NCBI GenBank assembly: GCA_029532625.1
Contig: JARFXM010000011.1
Location: forward strand, 4,415,501-4,479,500
Direction of reading: 5' to 3'
DNA: 64,000 nt
Origin: Lomentospora prolificans
Taxonomy: Eukaryota > Ascomycota > Sordariomycetes > Microascales > Microascaceae
The notes beneath the pieces were generated by a model. That model saw nothing but the letters and a program-made list of their open reading frames with translations, searched no databases and was not told the origin of the DNA. Each line of letters opens with the position of its first letter. Position 1 is the first letter of the stretch. Shown here piece by piece: positions 56,535 through 64,000 of the stretch. Position numbers and translations under genes: made by a program.

Positions 56535-57978
56535 ATGAAGTTCCGTACGCTCGTTGTTCTATTCGTCGCTGCTGCGGAGGCCCGCAAGGGATCTCGCCAC
56601 AAGGACTCCGAATGCAAGGCTTCCCTTTGCAAATCCCTTTCGCGGGAAGAGAAGAGGGAATGCCGTGAGCTCCTTGGTACGCGGCGATCCAAACATACAC
56701 GGTTCATCTGAAGCGCGCTAACTTTGTCCCAATAGATGAATTCCCGAACCTCGCGACAGGATCCGTCACTTCTGTCCGGACAGTCACGTCGACCGTCACC
56801 GTTGGCGAGACGAGTGTTGTCACCAGCACCATCGTGCCCGCGCCGGATATCGAGACGGTTTCCACAATCATCACTCAGCCCGGTCCAGCGTGCGTTTATC
56901 GTTTTGTTATCATTAACACAGTCTTCTGGTGCCAACTAAAAAGCTCGATTTAGCATCACCCCAGATGTGACTACCGTTACTGCTGTAACGACCCAGATCG
57001 ATACAGTGACTGTCACCGACACCTCATTCGCAACCCAGTTTTCCACGGTTTTCTCGACCGATGTCGAGACGGATATCGTTACGGCGACCGAGTATTTGTG
57101 AGAAAACCCAGTGACAATCAGCTGCTTCTTCGCACTAGCTTAGGCTAACACCTCATAACAGCACCGCCATCTCCACAAGCTGGGCTCCGTACGTGTTTCC
57201 GACTTGCCCACCTGTTGGCAAGCGTCGACTTCCCGCAGGCTCCCGCGGCGAGCTGCCCGAGAAATGCTGTAAGTTAAATCTCTTTTATGACCCATACGAT
57301 ATGTGCGTTCCTTACACTGGTGTTCCAGCTTGCCTCCTCAGCCCCGCTAAGAGCACTACTACGGTTACCACTACTGTTACGGCCGCGGACGGCGCAGTCA
57401 TCAGCACAGTTTACGAGACTGGCAGCCAGGACTCGACTATCACAAACACAGTCACTCTTACCAGCTTCGCTGATGGCCCCATTGTCTCTGTACCGGAGGC
57501 CACGGAAACTCTTACCGAGACTGTGACGCAGACCGACCGCGCCGTTACCACCGTCACTGAGGAACAGATAGAGACTTCGGTCGTAGTTACTACCAAGACT
57601 CAAGTTGAAACCGCGTCCGTCGTTACTTCCACCGTTGCCACCTCCACCTATACAAACCCGTGCCATGACCTGGAATCTTTGAAAATCAGCGGCCATTCGA
57701 TATCCCATCCCAACGTTGTTCGCGCGTCGCTTAGGGATTCCAACGCAGGTGAACTGGGTCATAGAGATTGTTGTGAATCCTGCTACGCCGGACGCGGCTG
57801 CGTATACTTCAGGCACGTGGGCAGCATTTGTGAAACTTACACCGTGCAGCTTGGTCTATCCATGCCCTGCACTTCGGATACCTGCGCTAGAGGCAAGTCA
57901 GACGTCTACCTCTCGTCGCCTAACGAATACCAGTACTTTATCGGCGCCTGTGTAGGAAACGTTATTCAGGTGTATTAA
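56535..57978 (+). CDS. Secreted Thr/Val-rich surface protein with Cys-rich C-terminal domain
   Basis: Exons 56535-56676, 56736-56889, 56954-57097, 57162-57268 and 57329-57978 give 398 residues. If the last 60-nt intron (57269-57328) is kept, the frame stays open and the protein has 418. A signal peptide (MKFRTLVVLFVAAAEA) is followed by a short charged Cys-containing segment (CKASLCKSLSREEKREC). Then come long Thr/Val/Ser runs with TVT, TTV and TVTLT units (residues 60-150 and 190-290), typical of O-glycosylated fungal wall proteins. The C-terminal 110 residues carry paired Cys (RDCCESCYAGRGCVYFRH..CETYTV) in an Apple/PAN-like pattern. No GPI tail is visible, so it is probably secreted or wall-bound. 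No enzyme motif is seen. Confidence 0.85.
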
Positions 57979-60900
57979 GGAAGTAGGGAGAGTCTGTGCT
58001 AGCAAATACAAACCGTTCAGCTAGCAAGCGCCGTTACAAGACTGAATTTCGTGATGCAAAAGGGAGCCTTCGGGAGCCGAGGGCCTTTTGATATCTTTTT
58101 TACTTCGTCAGCCCCAGAAGCTCTCCTGCAGCTCTTCTCTATAGGATTCATTAGTACATAGCTTAATTATAATCGTTTACATTGTCAGCTGAAGCGCATT
58201 CAACTCGATCTTGCGAAATGCGGGACCTCAAACAACCAACCACATCAGCTTCCCGCAAAAATGAACGAACCCGGACCGGGTGCCGAGCAAGCTTATCAAT
58301 ACGTGATCCTCGAACGCAAATACAAGGCTGGCCCAGGCTCGTCGACTGAACGCCAGGCCCTACTGAAATAGCTAGCTGGAGCCATTGGAGGTCGCGTCGA
58401 CACCGACCAATTCGATACGCCCGGATCCGACTAAGTCGTCGTAGTATACGGGCTTCAACTCGCTGCATCTTGAAGATCACCTGCCATGATCACTGGCCTA
58501 CCTGACCTAGGCCCAAAACTTGTATCGCCCAGGGCTCCGAAGCACAGTGAGATTCGCTGGCACGGATTCACTGCACGGTATTGGACGCTGGCTACAACCT
58601 TCTTACAGGCCGGCCGTGCTGTGCCGATGCTCACGAAATGGCGGCGGCGGCGGGGGAAGGCGGAAGCGTGGAACTAGTGCCGACCTCCTTGACCTTTAGC
58701 GCTGGTTCGGAATGGAACCTTCCTCACAGTAGGTGCCGGATGGGCCTTGCTGGAGAGTCCTTTTTGCAGGGGCAGGTTACGAAGAGTTCTGTATTCAGAT
58801 TGGTTGTTGCGTGTCCGAGGTACATGCCGAATACGGTAATTTCGCACCATGGGAAAGCGGTAAAGGAATGCACTCGATTGAGATACAATGTTGAATGGGT
58901 GTAATTTTGCACTGCAAAAGCAAATACGAAAATACTTGATCAGAACAAGAAGGACCCATAGGCGGACTTGTTCACCACAATTATGAAATACACATAACTC
59001 TCTGTAAGACTCGAGGCCTAGGCCACCGTGGGACCACAAGTGGATATTTCGGAACAGATGGGGTTTAGGTAGTGTAGAATTTTGTCAGCCGAGAGATTTA
59101 CCAGAAAGTGGAATTTTAGCTTAGATGTGCCCAGAGGCGTATAGGAACCTAATGGAAAACCTCACCGAATCTAGATCACCTACGACAACTTCTATTCATT
59201 CGCACCTTACGGAGTAGCTAAATAAACGAGTCTCGGCGTGTCTTCCCATTACCCCCAACGCAGTATCGGTAACTCTACTCTGTGAACTTTCAAGCTGAGC
59301 GTGTTAAGTCCTGCACATTTTTACCGACTCGTATCTGCCTGCTGCAGGAGGGCGAGTAACTGAAGGAGAGAAGCGGCCAACTCATTCTTACTCCTCATCA
59401 CCGGTGGCGGAGAGCCCGCCTGGCTGCTTGATGGCTCTACTAGCCACGGCCAACTCGATTCAGGCAATTATCAACCCCTTTCTCCTTTTGACTTTGCTAA
59501 GTCTCTAGCGTAAGGAGACGATCCTCCTCAACAAGATTTCATAAAAGGGCATGTGCTCACAATGCCCCCAAGCACGCTCTTGCTCTTCTCCAATGTGAGT
59601 TGGTCCGGCCAAGCGTGATTGGACCGGCTAAAGTAAATGGATAAAGTCGATTCTCAGCCCCAGAAATGAGTCTAACGGTTGAACCAGGCCCAGCCAGGTG
59701 GGTGTCGGTGTGGAAGAGGCAACACTGAACAGCACTAATGCTGGCCGTCCTGCTGAGCTAGCGGAAGAAGCTCGAGCAAATGGACCCCCTCTTGACGCCA
59801 ATCATCAACCATTAGGACAATCCGAAAATAAGCGCGGGTCTTGACGAGAGGCGGGAAGTAGAATGCCCGCTCTATTCCTCGCACCCGAACTTTGTGTGCG
59901 CCAAAATTGACACGAGCTCCCCTTGCCAAGACTCTGACGCTCTCGCTATCAACGGCAAAGGCGTTCTTGTCATTCAACCGACACAGCTGGCTGCCTTGGT
60001 TAATCTTTGATGCTGCAAATCTCGGAGCGGACAACCAAGGGACATAGAGCCTTCGCCGATCGATTTCTCCTCTTTTTCCGAGCCTCAAAATCTGTTCAGC
60101 CGAGAAGTTTGGTTCGCACCCCACTTGCTCGAATGCAATCTCAACCTCTTGGGGCGTTCTGGGTCGTAGTGGGGGAGGGGTAGTGACAAGGGTAGCTCTC
60201 CAGCATACGGAGCGCCAGCTGCTGGCTATTAGTAGAGACTGGAGTTGAGTGTTTGACAACCCTCCCACTGTACCGTGAATCTGGTGCCTGAGACATGACG
60301 CCACCAGAGACGACGCATTGCAGTACAGTAATATTAGTCGGTGAATTTTTAGTCCTCGTCAAGCTCAACCCTGCCGGGGTTAGGTGGGGGGAGGGTGGCC
60401 GAAAAAAAATTCTTCACGATAGCTCGAGACATACTTACAATCCCCTGCCTGGCTGGCCCCTTGCTAGGGGTTTGGGGTGCGTGACCTGGTACGATGCCCC
60501 CATAGCAGGGTATTATGTAGTGAACCAATTCATCCACCGAGCAATCCTGCCCGGTCCACGATACAGACTCGCAAATGTGCCAACTGGGGAACAAAGCACG
60601 TCCGTGGCCAATACCATGACTGCCGTGGACCAATACTCACTCACTCGCAGGTTGTGCACGCATAGATAAGACCTCAGATGCAGCGTGTAGCCTCTTCCCC
60701 GCATCTTGGTCCCAGCATGTTCATGTAAGTGTTAGCTGGTGTTGAACAAAATGCATTGGACAATTGCCAGCGCGGGATGGAGGAGCAAGGCCAGCAGGAG
60801 CTTGGGGTGTGGCTCGCTGCGTCGGGGGTCGCAGATTGGCAGATTTTTTGGTCATGCGTGCGCCTATTATTTTGTATTACCGCCGTCTTGGTCTGGGAGG

Positions 60901-61556
60901 CGACACATGGAATGCTGGGTAAATGCTAGCCAAGCGCTAGGACAGCATCCAGGAGCCAGCGATGACGATGGTGCGCAATTCGGTTGACGCAGACACACCT
61001 CACACCCTTCCCCACCCTCCCTCTGCCAGCCAGCTATTCTCTCCACACCCACACCCACACCCACACCCCTCCTTCCCTATGCTGTGTGCCCCGCTATCAT
61101 GTTCTTTGCCTCAACCATGGAAGAAGCTCCCACGCACCAGCAGTCCACATGTCCGTGGTAATAGTAGCTGGCTATCGACAATTGGCATTAGCTTGCGCAT
61201 TCGATTTAAGCGTGCCCATAGAATTTCGCCGTCCGACCACGGACAGAAGATCTAGGGTATTTATACCGCCCCCGTCCTGTTTCTGTTAGTCGTGCGAAAC
61301 TCCAAGCTCGTGTTCCTCGAATCCTCCCAAGCTTTCCGAGCAATTGGCCCCCCTCCCCTCACCTCGCTGACTTTGTGCCCTCGCAACCTTCAGTTTCCGA
61401 ACCAAATTCTCGCTCTCATCCAAATCTTTTCTCTTGTCCTCTAGGCTTATCACCACCGCGCTCTCCTTCGCAACACCGCATTTCCCCAATACCCTTGTCT
61501 TTTTCTCCCATACCCAGCCTGCCTGTTTCCATTTAGACCACACCAATTACGACATA
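57979..61556. other. 3.6 kb gene-free block upstream of xylitol dehydrogenase
   Basis: No gene with a start codon, splice sites and known motif is found. A minus-strand open frame of 189 codons (59735-60304) lacks an ATG and is reported as a finding. A CACACC microsatellite lies at 61044-61068. The final few hundred bases are pyrimidine-rich and should be the promoter and 5' UTR of the dehydrogenase. Confidence 0.45.
61044..61068. repeat. CACACC microsatellite
   Basis: About four head-to-tail CACACC units, 490 bp before the dehydrogenase start. It is simple sequence that also resembles telomere-like or Rap1-type ACACCC elements, but no function is shown. Confidence 0.8.
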
Positions 61557-63191
61557 ATGACTGCCCCTACCGAGAACGCCACGGCCGCCGCAGCCACTCT
61601 CGAGCAGGCCGCCATTCCCGCGCCCACCGAAGCCACCCACCCCAACGCCGTCATCTCGACCTCGGAGCAGCCTGCGACTACCCCCGACGCTCCCGCCCAT
61701 GAGCCGGTCGCCGGCGAGGTTGAGGCTGGCGAGACGAAGCCCGCCGAGGGTTCTGCTGAGGAGCAGCCCTCCGCTGCCGAGGAAGCTAAGCCCGCAGAAG
61801 TTGAAGCCAAGTCCGACGAACAGCCCGCTCCCGTCCAGGCGCCCAAGCCCGTTGAAGAATCGAGGCCTGCTGAAGAGCCCGCCGAACCTCCTCTTCCCGC
61901 CGTTGCTGAGCCCGACCCGGCGGGTAGCGCCCCCGTTGCGGCGGAGGTCGAGCGCGATGCCAAGGCCGAGGCGGAGATCTTGGCTGTCACCGGGCAGAAG
62001 AGTGTAAGTGCTTGATCAATCCCTTGCTCCGTTTGCAAGTGTCTCTCGAGACTCAGTGGAGGATACGGCAATTGTCGTATATTGCCTTTCGGTCGTTTCT
62101 AGGCAGGGCTCGATAACTAATGGTAGAAGTAGAACCTCTCGTTCATCCTCAACAAGCCTGAAGATCTCACCTTTGAGGAGCGCCCCATCCCCAAGCTCAA
62201 GAACGACCACGAGGTTCTCGTAGCTGTCAACTACACTGGTATCTGCGGCTCCGATGTCCACTACTGGCTCCATGGTGCCATTGGTCACTTCGTTGTCAAG
62301 GACCCCATGGTTCTCGGTCACGAATCCGCGGGTACTATTGTCGAGGTCGGCAGCGCCGTCAAGTCTCTCAAGGTCGGCGATAGGGTAGCTCTCGAGCCCG
62401 GCTATCCCTGCAGGAGGTGCCTCAACTGCATGGGTGGCAGGTACAATCTCTGCCCCGACATGGCGTTCGCCGCCACTCCTCCCTACGACGGCACTCTGAC
62501 GGGCTTCTGGGCCGCGCCCGCTGATTTCTGCTATAAGCTCCCTGAGAACGTTTCCCTACAGGAAGGAGCCATGGTTGAGCCTCTCGCTGTCGGTGTGCAC
62601 ATCGTCAAGCAGGGTGGTGTCAAGCCTGGTGATAGCGTCGTTGTCATGGGTGCTGGTCCTGTCGGTCTTCTTTGCGCGGCCGTCGCCCGTGCATTTGGAG
62701 CCAGCAAGGTTGTCAGCGTTGACATCGTGCCCTCCAAGCTCCAGGTCGCTAAAGAAATCGCGGCCACGCACACTTATACCAGCCAGAGGTTGCCCGCCGA
62801 AGAGAATGCCAAGGCCCTCATCGAACAATGCGAGCTTGGTGAGGGTGCCGACGTCGTTATCGACGCCAGCGGTGCTGAGCCCTCCATTCAAGCTAGTCTT
62901 CACGTCGTGAAGACGGGCGGTACTTATGTCCAGGGCGGCATGGGCAAGTCGGATATTACCTTCCCCATTATGGCTCTGTGCATCAAGGAGGTCACCATGA
63001 AGGGAAGCTTCCGATACAGCAGCGGTGACTACAAGCTCGCCGTGCAGCTTCTCGGCTCTGGCCTGGTTGACGTCAAGAAGTTCATCAGCGGTGTTGTGCC
63101 TTTCAAGGACGCTGAGAAGGCGTTTGAGAAGGTGAAGGAGGGACAGGTGATCAAGATGCTGATTGCCGGCCCCAATGAAAAAGTTGAGTAA
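61557..63191 (+). CDS. Xylitol/sorbitol dehydrogenase (MDR, zinc) with long N-terminal extension
   Basis: Two exons, 61557-62003 and 62133-63191, with a 129-nt phase-0 intron, give 501 residues. Exon 2 encodes the whole enzyme from NLSFILNKPEDLTFEERP: zinc ligand Cys in YTGICGSDVHYW, GHESAG, a structural-zinc set of four Cys in CRRCLNCMGGRYNLC, EPLAVGVH, the NAD turn GAGPVGLL with an acidic residue in VVSVDIVPSK (NAD preference), and FRYSSGDYKLAVQLL. This matches fungal NAD-dependent xylitol dehydrogenases, which oxidise xylitol to D-xylulose in the pentose pathway. Exon 1 adds 149 residues rich in Ala, Pro and Glu (for example AEEQPSAAEEAKPAEVEAK), not usual for the family, which is about 360 long. 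Exon 2 has no early in-frame ATG, so an upstream exon is needed. Confidence 0.9.
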
Positions 63192-63585
63192 AGTACTTGG
63201 ATTGGCGCATTCATGAGTCTGTTAGCAAATTGTCATGATGTGGGAACCTCGAGTGTATTTGGGCTGGGAATTTGGCCATCTTTTTTTGTTTTTTTCCTAA
63301 ATTTTTTTCTTTCTCATTTTTGGAGATTTCCACGGCCATTGCAATTCGAGCATCTTTTGGAGCGAGTAACACGGTAAAAAGAAAGGACATGATCGTATTG
63401 GAGAGGACGCTATAGGGGTTGTTGGGTTTTTATTTTCTTTCTCCGATACTGCTGGCGAAGCTTGGACAGGACATCTATATTTGGATGGAGACCATTAATG
63501 AACCATAACATACGATAATGCTGCGCGCCTCGTGGAGGTGGAGCCACTGTCTCAGGGAGTTTCTGTGCTCAATGCTGGCCGCTTT
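63192..63585. other. Downstream region of the dehydrogenase
   Basis: T-rich sequence (about 63283-63320) after the dehydrogenase stop, probably its 3' UTR. No other element is called. Confidence 0.45.
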
Positions 63586-63865
63586 TTACACATCAAGTGC
63601 ATCCGCCATCCGCAACTCCACTACCGACGTCAAGGACGGCTCAATCGCTTGATGCTGTCCCGCGGAAGCCAGCTCGATCTTCAAAGGCTCAGGATTACCG
63701 GGATGTATTGTCAGTGACCAGTCGGCACGCTTCGTGGCGCCGGCACCAAATTGTGTCGCGGAACGATTGGCGACGGGCTGCATTAGCTCTGTAACCATTC
63801 CCCAGCCAGGCAAGCGGGGGACCATCGGGGCACCGAATCGCTGGCCGTGCTTCGAAGTATTATCC
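63586..63865 (-). CDS. Possible terminal exon of an unidentified gene running off the right edge
   Basis: A minus-strand frame ending at TAA 63586-63588 reads like real protein (FGAPMVPRLPGWGMVTEL, RADWSLTIHPGNPEPLKIEL, SLTSVVELRMADALDV). A usable acceptor (GTTTAG) lies at 63866-63871, so this could be a last exon with its upstream exons beyond position 64000. There is no good ATG in the open frame. I recognise no family. Confidence 0.25.
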
Positions 63866-64000
63866 CTAAACGCAAGCCAGGGACAAGACAACCAACAGGA
63901 GGAGGCATACAACTTGCGACGACGCGCAATGCTCAGCTGCCACGACGTCTGGGTTGAGCTTTACATGAGGGGTGCGTGCACTCTCTTCAATTGCACAGGG

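Overview
The window is nuclear DNA of a filamentous ascomycete (Pezizomycotina; a sordariomycete-like fungus is my inference, not proven). The signs are gene-dense conserved eukaryotic housekeeping genes, short introns of mostly 54-90 nt with GTRAGT-type donors and YAG acceptors, a HET-domain gene, an intron-bearing dispersed tRNA, a large HMG-CoA reductase of fungal type, and worn Ty1/copia relics. All gene models below were built by reading splice sites and joining frames by eye; no search was run.

Left third (1-20.4 kb): the tail of an unknown plus-strand gene; a minus-strand UPF0183/PHAF1-like gene; about 3 kb of non-genic DNA with copia fragments on both strands; valyl-tRNA synthetase with an in-frame upstream ATG that adds a mitochondrial-type leader; a kinesin-5 (BimC) gene; a tRNA-Gly(GCC) with a 13-nt intron; an Rrn9-like Pol I factor with a C2H2 finger; and the divergent pair NOP7 (pescadillo) and GAB1/PIG-U. 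This block is mainly translation, ribosome making, mitosis and GPI anchoring.

Middle (20.4-45 kb): a 3.7 kb gene-free block, a short-chain dehydrogenase, HMG-CoA reductase (sterol pathway), nicotinamidase PNC1, a HET-domain gene, a membrane-anchored Dabb (A/B barrel) protein, an oleate-hydratase/MCRA flavoprotein, a 3.9 kb gene-free block, a secreted SGNH/GDSL esterase, and a decayed SRPK-type kinase pseudogene. This part is more accessory in character.

Right third (45-64 kb): the SEA-complex subunit RTC1 (WDR24-like), a UVRAG/Vps38-like PI3-kinase subunit, a small unknown basic-tailed protein, a secreted Thr/Val-rich Cys-containing surface protein, and a xylitol/sorbitol dehydrogenase with an unusual 149-codon Ala/Pro/Glu-rich first exon. 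Two gene-free blocks of about 3.5 kb separate the last genes. A possible terminal exon of a further minus-strand gene lies at the right edge.

I saw no secondary-metabolite cluster, no intact transposon, no CRISPR-like array and no rRNA gene. The most unusual items are the dual-start VAS1, the extended xylitol dehydrogenase, the tRNA-Gly with an acceptor mismatch, the SRPK pseudogene that keeps its intron, and the copia graveyard.
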